Positions 55,529-64,000 of a stretch of 64,000 nucleotides of DNA are shown one piece after another (positions within the stretch are counted from its first letter, which is position 1; the number at the start of each line of letters is the position of its first letter). The stretch lies in NCBI RefSeq assembly GCF_040932485.1, contig NZ_JBFRBH010000001.1:3274212-3338211 (forward strand), given 5' to 3'. Source of the DNA: Gymnodinialimonas sp. 202GB13-11. Lineage in GTDB: Bacteria; Pseudomonadota; Alphaproteobacteria; Rhodobacterales; Rhodobacteraceae. Below the pieces are notes generated by a model that was given only the letters and a program-made list of their open reading frames with translations, was not told the origin of the DNA and ran no database searches. The translations under genes were made by a program, and so were the position numbers.

Positions 55529-56535
55529 GCCCAGTTCCCCTTGGACATGAGGCCAAGGATCTCAAGCTGGCGCCAGTTGATGTATTTCTCGGACCATTTC
55601 GTCCAGAAATCGGGATTCTCGCGCAGGCCATCCGCATAGGCCTTGTACTCCGCCGAGGCCGCGTAATGTTCGCGCCGTTCCAACTCTTCGGCGGCTTTCT
55701 TGGTGAACGTGTCGAGGAACTTCGCGTGCAACAGAACGCCTGAGGCCTTCTCCCCACCCCATTCGTCATAGACAAGGTTCAGCCCGCGCGGCAGCAACAT
55801 GTGTGTCGAAGAGGCGTAAGTGTAATGCTTCTGCCAGTAGACCAAGGGCGTCTTGTTCAGCGCAGGCGCACGTTCCGGGTTATCCTGAAAAAAGGCCCGC
55901 GCGCGGGGTCCGCCCTGAATCCAAAGATTTCCATAGTCCCAATTCCGCTCGATCGAGTAATTTCCGGCGTCGAACCAGCAGGCAATATCAAACGGATTCT
56001 GACCCTCTGCATAGGGCTGCGCGGTGATCGGCCCTTTTGGGTACATATCCAAAAGCATGGCCCCAAAGGATTTGATGGACGAAGCCTGCAGCCAATCCGT
56101 CAGCGCGGGGATGGGGCGCGTATCGGAGAACGGGTAGACAAGGAATTCATCCGGGTCGACCGTCAAACACCAATGATCATGGCCATAGAGGCGCAAAAGC
56201 CGGTTGATCCAATCCATGCCAAAGCGAGACCGCTTGTAACTCGCATCCGTCCACCAGACCGAGCAATCGGGCTGTTCCGCCAAATACTCCCGCGTGCCAT
56301 CGCCGCTGTCATTGTCCACGAACAGGAAATGAGAGACCCCACGTTCGCGATAATATTTCAGGAAATAGGGCAGGCGGATCCGTTCGTTGCGCAAGGTGAC
56401 AAAGCACAACAGCTCCTTCTCACGAATGGAGTCGGTGCGGTTGGCGATTTCCTCCAGGCCGCGGGACTTCCGCCAAGCCCGCACAAGGAACCGCTTCCGC
56501 TCAAGGCGCAAACCATATCGCCGGACAGCCTTCAT
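55525..56535 (-). CDS. Glycosyltransferase, GT2/GT92-like
   Basis: A 336-residue protein with a GT-A fold signature: LLCFVTLRNERIRLPYFLKYY, FLFVDNDSGDGTREYL and the DxD-like LTVDPDEFLVYP. The RNE(x)...YHR-like start and lack of a membrane helix fit the GT92/GT2_4 cytosolic group that uses nucleotide sugars. Acceptor and donor unknown. Overlaps both neighbours by four bases, so it is part of the same operon. Confidence 0.82.
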   Translation of the reverse strand: MKAVRRYGLRLERKRFLVRAWRKSRGLEEIANRTDSIREKELLCFVTLRNERIRLPYFLKYYRERGVSHFLFVDNDSGDGTREYLAEQPDCSVWWTDASYKRSRFGMDWINRLLRLYGHDHWCLTVDPDEFLVYPFSDTRPIPALTDWLQASSIKSFGAMLLDMYPKGPITAQPYAEGQNPFDIACWFDAGNYSIERNWDYGNLWIQGGPRARAFFQDNPERAPALNKTPLVYWQKHYTYASSTHMLLPRGLNLVYDEWGGEKASGVLLHAKFLDTFTKKAAEELERREHYAASAEYKAYADGLRENPDFWTKWSEKYINWRQLEILGLMSKGNWA

Positions 56536-57767
56536 GTGCGATCCGATGGGTCCGTTGTGATGACAGCATCTGCCACGATCTCAAAATGCTCCTGCCATGT
56601 CGGGCACTTGACCTTGCTCAGGTCAGGCCGCGCGATCTTACCGTCAATGAGTTGCTTAATCGTTTCTTTCCACTGATACGCCGTTGGATTGTTTACGTAA
56701 ACGACACAATCGCCGAGGGTTTCCCGGAATACAGGCAGGTCCGAACAAATCGGCGTCGCCCCGACCATCGCTGCCTCCAGCGGGGGGAAGCCAAAACCCT
56801 CGGTAATCGATGGGAACAAAAGCGCCGTTGCTTTTGACAGATGTGTATGGACGTCCTCATCGGACAGGGGTCCATGAAGGTGAATCGACTGACCCCGCAA
56901 CGGGTGTGAGTGCAGACGCTGCATCAGCGCTTCTACCTTCCAACCCGTATGCCCAATGATGTGAAGCTGCGGCATGTCTTCGGGCGGCAATTCCTGCGCC
57001 AGCGCCTCCCACGCATCCACGATCAGCGCGTGGTTCTTGCGCGGCTCGATCGTGCCCAACATGACGAAATGCAGGGGATCCCGGGTGCCAGCCATTTGCT
57101 CCACTACCGGCACACCAAGATGCGCAACAATCGTTTCCGGTCGCCTGTCCGCCCCGTGCCAGTGCAAATCCAACGCCTCGGCTGTGGCGTGGGAGTTCGC
57201 AATTACATGGCTAGTATAGCGGCGCACGCGCTCGACCCGCCCGGCAAAGTTCGCAGGCTGATCATCGGCGACGAGATCGGGGTGGGTGATCGGGATTAGG
57301 TCATGGATCATGACCATGCTCTGCCCACCTGCTGCGAAAGCCGACAGCGTCGCCTCTGACAGGTTTGAATGGCCAACATTTAAGTATGTCCAACCATCTG
57401 GCGCGGCACGGGCCAAAAGCGCGGGCAAAGCGCCCGGCCTGCACCGATCAATCGCCACAGCGCGAAGGGCCGCCTCTGCCTTGTGACGTGAGCGTTTTGC
57501 CCGGAAAGTCAGACGCGACAGCAGATCGGCCTGGCCTAAGGCGCGCCGCTCTTCCGCAAGGTCCACGACCAAACGTCCGCCTACGTCGTCTAGCAGCAAA
57601 TAGCCTCGCGTGGTGCGACACAGAAAACGGTCACATCCAGCGTTGAGGAAGGCTTTCAGATATTCCAGTTCAACCCGATCAATACCCGTGGGCGCGCGTC
57701 GACCAAGGCGGGTGAGGGTGCGCGTCACGTCCAGCCAGGGGGCCGGGATTTGGGACAGCGCACCCAT
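56532..57767 (-). CDS. Glycosyltransferase family 4
   Basis: A 411-residue GT-B enzyme. The N-terminal half has LTRLGRRAPTGIDRVELEYL, and the C-terminal half has VMLGTIEPRKNHALIVDAWE, SKATALLFPSITEGFGFPPLE with the E(x7)E of GT4 retaining transferases. Probably adds mannose, rhamnose or glucose to a surface glycan. ATG 57767 preferred; a GTG at 57773 would add two residues. galU ends 13 bases upstream. Confidence 0.87.
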   Translation of the reverse strand: MGALSQIPAPWLDVTRTLTRLGRRAPTGIDRVELEYLKAFLNAGCDRFLCRTTRGYLLLDDVGGRLVVDLAEERRALGQADLLSRLTFRAKRSRHKAEAALRAVAIDRCRPGALPALLARAAPDGWTYLNVGHSNLSEATLSAFAAGGQSMVMIHDLIPITHPDLVADDQPANFAGRVERVRRYTSHVIANSHATAEALDLHWHGADRRPETIVAHLGVPVVEQMAGTRDPLHFVMLGTIEPRKNHALIVDAWEALAQELPPEDMPQLHIIGHTGWKVEALMQRLHSHPLRGQSIHLHGPLSDEDVHTHLSKATALLFPSITEGFGFPPLEAAMVGATPICSDLPVFRETLGDCVVYVNNPTAYQWKETIKQLIDGKIARPDLSKVKCPTWQEHFEIVADAVITTDPSDRT

Positions 57768-57780
57768 AGTCACGCTCAGG

Positions 57781-58674
57781 CTATTGAGCCGCGCTCCGGA
57801 CCGACATCATGTCGCCCAGATAGCTCTGGAATTCATCGCGCAGATCTTCGCGCGCGAGGCCAAAGGCCACAGTGGCCTGCAGGAACCCAGCTTTCGAACC
57901 ACAGTCAAACCGCTGCCCCTTGAACCGGAAGCCGTACACATTGTCGGCGCTGGTGATCTCTTGCGCGATAGCATCCGTCAGCTGCACTTCACCGCCCGCA
58001 CCCGTCTTGATCCGGTTCAGGTGGCCCATGACGTCGGGCGACAGGATATAGCGTCCGATCACAGCAAGATTTGACGGTGCTTTGTCTGCAGGCGGCTTTT
58101 CAACCATACCCTTCACAGAAACGACCGAGCCCATGTCTTCTTTGATGTCGAGAACACCATAGGCCGAGGTCTTGTCATCCGGCACTTCCATCGCGGCGAC
58201 CATGTTGCCGCCGATATCCGCGTGTGCCTCAACCATCTGTTGCAAACACGGTGTCTCAGCTGCGATCACATCATCCGGCAGGATCACGGCAAACGGTTCG
58301 TTCGCCAAAAGGCGACGTGCGCACCATACTGCGTGGCCTAGTCCGAGCGCCTTGTGCTGGCGAATATAAGCAATTGCGCCGCTGTCCATGTTGGTGCCTT
58401 TCAGCTCCTCCAACATGTCTGTCTTGCCCTTCTTGCGAAGGGTGCTTTCCAATTCCGGTGCGTTGTCGAAATAGTCTTCCAACGCAGATTTGCCGCGACT
58501 CGTAACGAAGATGAACTCTTTAATGCCTGCTGCACGCGCTTCGTCGATGGCGTACTGGATCAGGGGGCGGTCGACCAAAGTCATGATCTCTTTCGGGATC
58601 GATTTTGTAGCCGGAAGGAAACGGGTCCCAAGACCCGCGACCGGAAAGATCGCCTTGGTTACTTTCTTCTTCAT
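57781..58674 (-). CDS. galU: UTP-glucose-1-phosphate uridylyltransferase
   Basis: GalU makes UDP-glucose from UTP and glucose-1-phosphate, a donor for surface glycans. The 297-residue product has the nucleotide loop GLGTRFLPATKSIPKEI, VILPDDVIAAETPCL and VKGMVEKPPADKAPS. It sits among glycosyltransferase genes that would use its product. The gap to the upstream glycosyltransferase (94 bases, 58675-58768) could carry a promoter; I see no clear boxes. Confidence 0.95.
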   Translation of the reverse strand: MKKKVTKAIFPVAGLGTRFLPATKSIPKEIMTLVDRPLIQYAIDEARAAGIKEFIFVTSRGKSALEDYFDNAPELESTLRKKGKTDMLEELKGTNMDSGAIAYIRQHKALGLGHAVWCARRLLANEPFAVILPDDVIAAETPCLQQMVEAHADIGGNMVAAMEVPDDKTSAYGVLDIKEDMGSVVSVKGMVEKPPADKAPSNLAVIGRYILSPDVMGHLNRIKTGAGGEVQLTDAIAQEITSADNVYGFRFKGQRFDCGSKAGFLQATVAFGLAREDLRDEFQSYLGDMMSVRSAAQ

Positions 58675-58768
58675 GCCTTGCCTCTTCTTGCGTCGCCCGG
58701 TTTTCCGGTGCGCGCAGCTTTCTTGTTATGCATTAAAGCTTAACGAAAGATCAGGAAGTGGGAAATCA

Positions 58769-59992
58769 TCAATTCGTGTCCCCGTCTGGCAGCAATCCGC
58801 GCGTGGCAGAAATGCGACGGACTTCGCGGTCCAATCGCCCCCGGAAGGAGTGCATCTGAAATCGCGCTTCGCCCCGGTCTGTCGGCCCATAAAGTCCGCC
58901 ATATTGCTCCCACCAACCACCGTTCGTGAATTGGATCTTGTGCTTTCTCGGAGTGGGCTCAAAAACGAACAGGCTCACGGGCTGGCCGTTGCTGACCAGA
59001 CGTTCTGCTTCACGGTGCAATCCCATTCGCTGAAATGGCCGACCAGAAAGAACGGTAGGACTTGGCGGATCGACCCGAACAAAGGGCACAAACGCTGAGC
59101 TAGCATGGCTTGGAATGGGCGTAGAGCTGGCCCGCTCCTGCCCGTCAAGAAGCCCGTCCCGAAGGCTCTCCATCAGCTTGCGCATTGTCTCTGCGTTCAG
59201 CTTCTTTCGCTTGGCTAAAGCCAGCAAACGGCTGCTTTGCGCCGCCTCCAGATCGCGCACCACCGCCGATATTTCCGCGCCCTCGGCATGCTTGCTCAGA
59301 AACACGCTGGTCGACGCTCCAATATCAAAAAGGCTCAGCGGTACGCGATCCTCCGTTCGCCGGGCGCTGGCCTGAAATCCGTGATGCACCACCGCGCCTG
59401 CGACCCATGCGGTTCGAAGCCCTGCACGCCCAACGCGCAACGCCATATCTGTATCATCGAGGTAGAAGTGCATTGCTTCGTCGAATCCACCCAACCGCTC
59501 AAAAACATCGCGCCGAAACGCCATGTTCGTGCCTTGAAGCTTGCGCATATATCCGTCCCTGATAGGCTGATTAGGGTCTATCTTGAGGTCTTTCCCAAGC
59601 CCGTTGACCGCTATTGGGCCCCATTGCATCGAAATGCCGTTTCGCCCCAGAACCGGGCCCGTTACAGCCGCCAGTTCCGCGTCCGAAAACGCCTCCAGCA
59701 CCGCATCGGCCCAGGTCGGCTCCGGCACCGCATCGTCGTCAATAAACGCCAAGATCTGGCCTGCGGCAGCGGCAATCCCTGCATTCCGTGCGGCAGAGAT
59801 ATTGGGGATATCTTGCGAAAGCAGCTTAATCCGACCCGCAAAGGCCTGAACGGCCTGCTGCCCCGCCCCATCTGCGACCACAACAACTTCGATCCCGGCA
59901 TGGCGCAATTGGCTCAACCCAAGCAGGCAGCGATGCAAAGCCTCCGGGCGACCGGCGCTGACGACAACAACGCTCAGGTCAGCGGGCGTCAC
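58769..59992 (-). CDS. Glycosyltransferase family 2
   Basis: A 407-residue GT2 enzyme. Opening strand SVVVVSAGRPEALHRCL, the DxD-like ILAFIDDDAVPEPTWADAV, the acceptor-loop LGGFDEAMHFYLDDTDMALR (ED-type catalytic residues), then a long C-terminal region (about 250-407) of unknown fold. Cytosolic. Overlaps the kdsB stop by four bases (ATGA). Confidence 0.88.
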   Translation of the reverse strand: MTPADLSVVVVSAGRPEALHRCLLGLSQLRHAGIEVVVVADGAGQQAVQAFAGRIKLLSQDIPNISAARNAGIAAAAGQILAFIDDDAVPEPTWADAVLEAFSDAELAAVTGPVLGRNGISMQWGPIAVNGLGKDLKIDPNQPIRDGYMRKLQGTNMAFRRDVFERLGGFDEAMHFYLDDTDMALRVGRAGLRTAWVAGAVVHHGFQASARRTEDRVPLSLFDIGASTSVFLSKHAEGAEISAVVRDLEAAQSSRLLALAKRKKLNAETMRKLMESLRDGLLDGQERASSTPIPSHASSAFVPFVRVDPPSPTVLSGRPFQRMGLHREAERLVSNGQPVSLFVFEPTPRKHKIQFTNGGWWEQYGGLYGPTDRGEARFQMHSFRGRLDREVRRISATRGLLPDGDTN

Positions 59993-60786
59993 ACCGTCCC
60001 CATCTCGGCCATCATGGCCTCGATCCTTGGAATATCCTCAGGGTTGTTCAGCTCCCAGAACTTCGACCCGCGCGCCTCTACCTCGACGCAAAGAACCGGA
60101 TGCCCAGCTTCGAGGAACCGAAGCTGTTCCAACCCTTCAAGCGTCTCCAACGGGCCAATGGACCAATGCGGATAGGCCCTCAGCGCCCAGGGCCGGTAGG
60201 CATAAACGCCGACATGGTGGAACACGGGCGTATCAGCCTCGGGCGCGTAGTCCTCAGATGTGAACGGAACGACCTCTTTCGAGAAATAGAGCGCGCGCCG
60301 CTTGCTGTCGGCCACTGCTGTCGTCCCTCCCACACGCCCCGCCGCGCGATCCGCCTTCAGTGCCGACAAGGTTTCCCCATCGCAACGCAAAATTGGCGTC
60401 GCCAATGCCGCCTGGCTGTCGGCCCGCAAACCGGCCACAAGCTCCTCAAGAAACCAATGCGGCGTCAGCGGCGCGTCCCCTTGCAGGTTCACCACCATCT
60501 CCACGTCACCGAGTATTTCCAACGCCTCGGCACAGCGCTCTGTCCCGTTGCGCGCCACGGAGGAGGTCATCAACACGTCCGCCCCGAACCCGCGCGCCGC
60601 CTCGGCGATCCGCTCGTCATCCGTGGCAACATAGACGGCATCAAGCCCGGCCACCCCCTGCGCTGCGCGCCAGGACCGTTCGATCAGGCTGCGCGCCTCA
60701 CCCGTTGCTCCCCGCAACATCGCCAACGGCTTTCCCGGATAGCGGGTTGAGGCGTATCGCGCAGGGATGACGCAAGCGACGGTCAC
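59989..60786 (-). CDS. kdsB: CMP-Kdo synthetase
   Basis: KdsB activates Kdo as CMP-Kdo for LPS core and for Kdo-anchored capsules. The 265-residue product starts CVIPARYASTRYPGKPL and has MVVNLQGDAPLTPHWFLEE and VGVYAYRPWALRAYPHW, all family blocks. It lies between the cysQ and GT2 genes with four-base overlaps, so it belongs to the glycan run. In this setting it could serve a capsule instead of, or beside, LPS. Confidence 0.94.
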   Translation of the reverse strand: MTVACVIPARYASTRYPGKPLAMLRGATGEARSLIERSWRAAQGVAGLDAVYVATDDERIAEAARGFGADVLMTSSVARNGTERCAEALEILGDVEMVVNLQGDAPLTPHWFLEELVAGLRADSQAALATPILRCDGETLSALKADRAAGRVGGTTAVADSKRRALYFSKEVVPFTSEDYAPEADTPVFHHVGVYAYRPWALRAYPHWSIGPLETLEGLEQLRFLEAGHPVLCVEVEARGSKFWELNNPEDIPRIEAMMAEMGTV

Positions 60787-61580
60787 GGCTGCTTCAACTC
60801 CACACCCGGGGCGTAAGCAATGAAGAAGCCGTTGGCGAAGCCGTCCTTCCCGTAGTCGAACGTCTCGTGATCCTCAAATCGGATCATCCTGCCGCCAGCC
60901 CCGCGCAAAACCGCATCACCGGCCGCCGTGTCCCATTCCATCGTCCGGCCCAGCCTTGGGTAAATGTCCGCCTCACCCGTCGCCACCAGACAGAACTTCA
61001 ACGATGAGCCCGCCGATTTCATATCCGCATGGGCATATTTGTTGATGTAATCATCTGTCGCCTGATCCCGGTGCGACTTCGAGGCAACCACCCGCAGCGC
61101 CCCGTTATCCGGGTCCGACACGGTCATTCTTTCGACCCGGCCCGGCGCATTAGGCTCGAAGGGCCCGTTCTCCTCCACACTCACGCCATCAGCATCCGTG
61201 TAGAACAACCGACCCTTTGCAGGCGCATAAACGATCCCGCGCACCGGCACGCCGTTTTCCACCAGCGCGATGTTTACCGTGAAATCACCACGCCGCTTGA
61301 TGAACTCTTTCGTGCCGTCCAGCGGATCAACGATCAGGAACTGCGCGGCGTTCAGGTCATGGCTGTCTGCTTGCTCTTCCGTCACCAGCGCCACGTCCGG
61401 GAAGGCCGCTCGCAAGTGGCGCGAGATCACAGCATCGGCCTTTTCGTCGGCCTCCGTCACGGGGCTATCGTCGGATTTGACCTTCACATCGAAATCATCA
61501 GCCTCATAGACCTGCATGATGACATCGCCCGCCTCCAACGCGGCTTCGCGCATAACGGCAACAAGTTTCTGGTGATCCAT
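60783..61580 (-). CDS. cysQ: 3'(2'),5'-bisphosphate nucleotidase
   Basis: CysQ converts PAP to AMP (a member of the inositol-monophosphatase fold), removing the by-product of sulfotransferases and of sulfate assimilation. The 265-residue product has the metal motifs VTEEQADS, FLIVDPLDGTKEFIKRRGDF and MEWDTAAGDAVLRGAGG. ATG 61580 with GAGG upstream is preferred to the overlapping GTG 61583. It is the first gene of the minus-strand glycan run that ends with a sulfotransferase. Confidence 0.93.
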   Translation of the reverse strand: MDHQKLVAVMREAALEAGDVIMQVYEADDFDVKVKSDDSPVTEADEKADAVISRHLRAAFPDVALVTEEQADSHDLNAAQFLIVDPLDGTKEFIKRRGDFTVNIALVENGVPVRGIVYAPAKGRLFYTDADGVSVEENGPFEPNAPGRVERMTVSDPDNGALRVVASKSHRDQATDDYINKYAHADMKSAGSSLKFCLVATGEADIYPRLGRTMEWDTAAGDAVLRGAGGRMIRFEDHETFDYGKDGFANGFFIAYAPGVELKQP

Positions 61581-61713
61581 CACGCCTCACTTGCGGTTGA
61601 ATTGAAAATTAACACCTCCCGCGTTATCGTCTGCACAGGTGGGAACGGCAAGCATCGCCTTTAGGCGAATAACCAGAACAAGCCGGCCCCCTATTGGCAG
61701 GCAAGGACCACAG

Positions 61714-62538
61714 ATGTTTGAAAGCACGCGCAACACACGGTCCATGCTTGGCCTCGTCCTCAATTTCTTTGAGGTCACGTTTCACGCATCCGTCCGAAAA
61801 GTGCGCAAGAACCACGGCAACGCCATCCTCGCGATTGCCCTGTCTGTCGTGCAAAGCCTGCTGTTTATCGCGGCGTTCTATTTCATGTTCAGCCTTCTGG
61901 GCGGGCGCACCATAGCGATCCGCGGGAATTACCTGCTCTATCTGATGTCGGGCATCTTCATTTACCTGACCCATATCCAGACTCTGCGGCAAGTCATGGG
62001 GGCCGAAGGGCCAACATCCGACATGATGCAGCACGCCCCGATGAACACGCTGGTGTCGATCACGTCGTCGGCGATGTCCGTGCTTTATACGCAGTTCGTG
62101 GCACTTCTGTGCATCTTGTTGATGATCCACACACTCATCGAACCGGTTGAGATTCATTATTGGCCGGGTGCGCTGGGAATGTTTGTCTTGTCCTGGTTCT
62201 CAGGCGTCGTGCTGGGGATCATCTTCATGGCGTTGAAGATCTGGTTTCCCGATGTCATTGGCATCCTGTCGATGGTCTATATCCGCGCGAACATGATCTT
62301 TTCGGGCAAGATGTTCGTGGCCAACGCCATGCCGGCAATGATGCTGCCGGTTTTCACATGGAACCCGCTCTTCCACATCATCGACCAGGCGCGCGGGCAT
62401 ATCTTCGTGAACTACATCCCCCACAACACGAATTGGGAATATCCATTCTACATTTCGCTGGTGTTCCTGCTGTTCGGCATGATGCTGGAGCACTACACCC
62501 GCCAGCATGCCTCGGCGAGCTGGGGCGCCAAGCGCTAA
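61714..62538 (+). CDS. KpsM-like ABC-2 permease for polysaccharide export
   Basis: A 274-residue inner-membrane permease of the ABC-2 type. Six likely spans, including ILAIALSVVQSLLFIAAF, ALGMFVLSWFSGVVLGIIF and YPFYISLVFLLFGMML, fit capsule exporters (KpsM/RkpT). The nucleotide-binding partner (KpsT) is not in the window, so it is either an orphan or works with a distant ATPase. ATG 61714 has GCAAGGA upstream; the open frame to 61639 has no support. Divergent from cysQ. Confidence 0.82.
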   Translation: MFESTRNTRSMLGLVLNFFEVTFHASVRKVRKNHGNAILAIALSVVQSLLFIAAFYFMFSLLGGRTIAIRGNYLLYLMSGIFIYLTHIQTLRQVMGAEGPTSDMMQHAPMNTLVSITSSAMSVLYTQFVALLCILLMIHTLIEPVEIHYWPGALGMFVLSWFSGVVLGIIFMALKIWFPDVIGILSMVYIRANMIFSGKMFVANAMPAMMLPVFTWNPLFHIIDQARGHIFVNYIPHNTNWEYPFYISLVFLLFGMMLEHYTRQHASASWGAKR

Positions 62539-62541
62539 GCT

Positions 62542-63141
62542 CTACTCCACAACGCGCAGGGTCAGGTTGATCCGTCCGCCATTGGGCAACAGGGTGGAGG
62601 AACCCGCGCGCAGACGGTCGATACCGTGGTAGTTCAACCGCGCCTCCCCCCCCATCACGGCAACATCACCAGATTTCAGCCAGATGGATTGGGTCTTTCC
62701 ACCACGCTCCGGCCCACCGACGCGAAACAACGCATCATCCCCCAACGATATCGAGACAACCGGCATCTCGAAATTCGCTTCGTCCCGGTCCTGATGCATC
62801 CCCATCTTTGCATCGGCATCATAGAAGTTGATCAGGCAAGACTGCGGGTCACAAGAAACCCCCGACAGATCGCGCCAGACAGTCTTGGCAATCGCCGGGA
62901 TCGGTGGCCATTCCGGCCCATCCGGATGCGTGCGCTCATACCGATATCCGGCCCTGTCCGAAATCCAGCCATACCGCCCGGCAGAGGTCATGCGGACCGA
63001 CATTTTCTGGCCCCGCCGCGTTTCTGGCCGGAACAGCGGTGCGGCGCGCACAACCCGCCGGACCTGCTCCACCAGATCGGCCTGTTGCCCTGCATCAAGC
63101 ACCGCCTGATGCACCTTTATCCCGCCAACATCGACAATCAT
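62542..63141 (-). CDS. alkB: AlkB-type DNA repair dioxygenase
   Basis: A 199-residue Fe(II)/2-oxoglutarate dioxygenase that removes methyl groups from alkylated DNA or RNA bases by oxidation. Landmarks: the HxD iron ligands in GMHQDRDEANF, the second His in LNYHGIDRLRAGSS, and the 2-oxoglutarate arginines in GGRINLTLRVVE. It lies three bases from the KpsM-like stop (convergent) and is divergent from dnaK. Confidence 0.92.
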   Translation of the reverse strand: MIVDVGGIKVHQAVLDAGQQADLVEQVRRVVRAAPLFRPETRRGQKMSVRMTSAGRYGWISDRAGYRYERTHPDGPEWPPIPAIAKTVWRDLSGVSCDPQSCLINFYDADAKMGMHQDRDEANFEMPVVSISLGDDALFRVGGPERGGKTQSIWLKSGDVAVMGGEARLNYHGIDRLRAGSSTLLPNGGRINLTLRVVE

Positions 63142-63175
63142 CGCAATTTCCCCGCGATTCCACTTGTCCGGACCG

Positions 63176-63205
63176 CTTGCAGCCCCAAAACCGCCTACTT
63201 ATATA
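63176..63205 (+). promoter_or_regulatory. Probable dnaK promoter (heat-shock or sigma70 type)
   Basis: CTTG (63176-63179), 18 bases, CTTAT (63198-63202) matches the alphaproteobacterial heat-shock (RpoH) pattern CTTG-N17/18-CYTAT. Overlapping it, TTGCAG (63177-63182), 17 bases, TATATA (63200-63205) also fits sigma70. A small hairpin (63222-63237) follows in the leader. Confidence 0.6.
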
Positions 63206-63318
63206 CCCTCCGAACTCACACGGGCACCTTGGTGCTCACTTCAGTCATTGGCAATGGCGGCACGGGGGCCGCAGGGTCGGACCCGCTCCCGCCTGTTCGC
63301 TTTAAGAAAGGGACATGA

Positions 63319-64000
<682 letters not shown>

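Overview
The window looks like a chromosomal segment of a marine Roseobacter-type Rhodobacteraceae (Alphaproteobacteria). This rests on the high GC by eye, gene orders typical of that family (lptC-lptA-lptB-hpf-ptsN without rpoN, uppP facing an NDUFA9-like gene, tamA-tamB, serC/serA), a Hint-domain protein of a type common in Rhodobacterales, and many four-base ATGA start/stop overlaps. There is no phage, insertion sequence or CRISPR array. The content is mostly housekeeping and envelope biology, packed tightly, with one accessory-looking glycan block.

Layout. 1-3540: the tail of mtgA, then GST, queG and an SDR protein, then a YkuD L,D-transpeptidase. 3540-4450: two tandem tiny membrane proteins, each with its own intrinsic terminator. 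4461-6741 (minus): rlmN and a tandem pair of IalB-family secreted proteins. 6915-10120: an asparaginase facing a large hybrid histidine kinase. 10305-17776: a giant alpha-2-macroglobulin with the PBP1C gene. 17783-22292 (minus): thiolase, then serA, an unknown gene and serC in one run, with a divergent MarR gene and an operator-like inverted repeat between. 23029-28543: an alpha/beta hydrolase, then an ABC transporter/FtsX-like permease/AttH lipocalin-like operon. 28682-32108: a hydrolase fused to a polytopic membrane domain, serB, and a Hint-domain protein. 32230-40819 (minus): gltD and gltB separated by four small genes. 41023-48370: uppP, an NDUFA9-like gene, tamA and tamB. 48413-52391: tRNA-Leu(CAG), RNase D, lptC-lptA-lptB, hpf and ptsN. 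52388-61580 (minus): a glycan block with a double sulfotransferase-like protein, four glycosyltransferases, galU, kdsB and cysQ. 61714-64000: a KpsM-like permease, alkB, and the start of dnaK.

How the genes fit together. The window contains the whole phosphorylated serine pathway (serA, serC, serB) and both glutamate synthase subunits; SerC uses glutamate as amino donor. Many other genes serve the envelope: peptidoglycan (mtgA, pbpC, YkuD, uppP), LPS transport (lptABC, with kdsB for Kdo), outer-membrane assembly (tamAB) and surface glycan synthesis. In the glycan block, the sulfotransferase-like gene shares a strand with cysQ, whose product destroys the PAP by-product of sulfation. Together with kdsB and a capsule-type permease this suggests a sulfated, perhaps Kdo-linked, surface glycan; that is an inference.

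The most unusual items are the tandem tiny membrane proteins with nearly identical 3' halves, the double sulfotransferase and its glycan block, the Hint-domain protein, and the operator-like repeats in the serC-marR and gltD-uppP gaps. I see no clearly new multi-gene defence or mobile system. Start codons were chosen from visible ribosome binding sites where possible.
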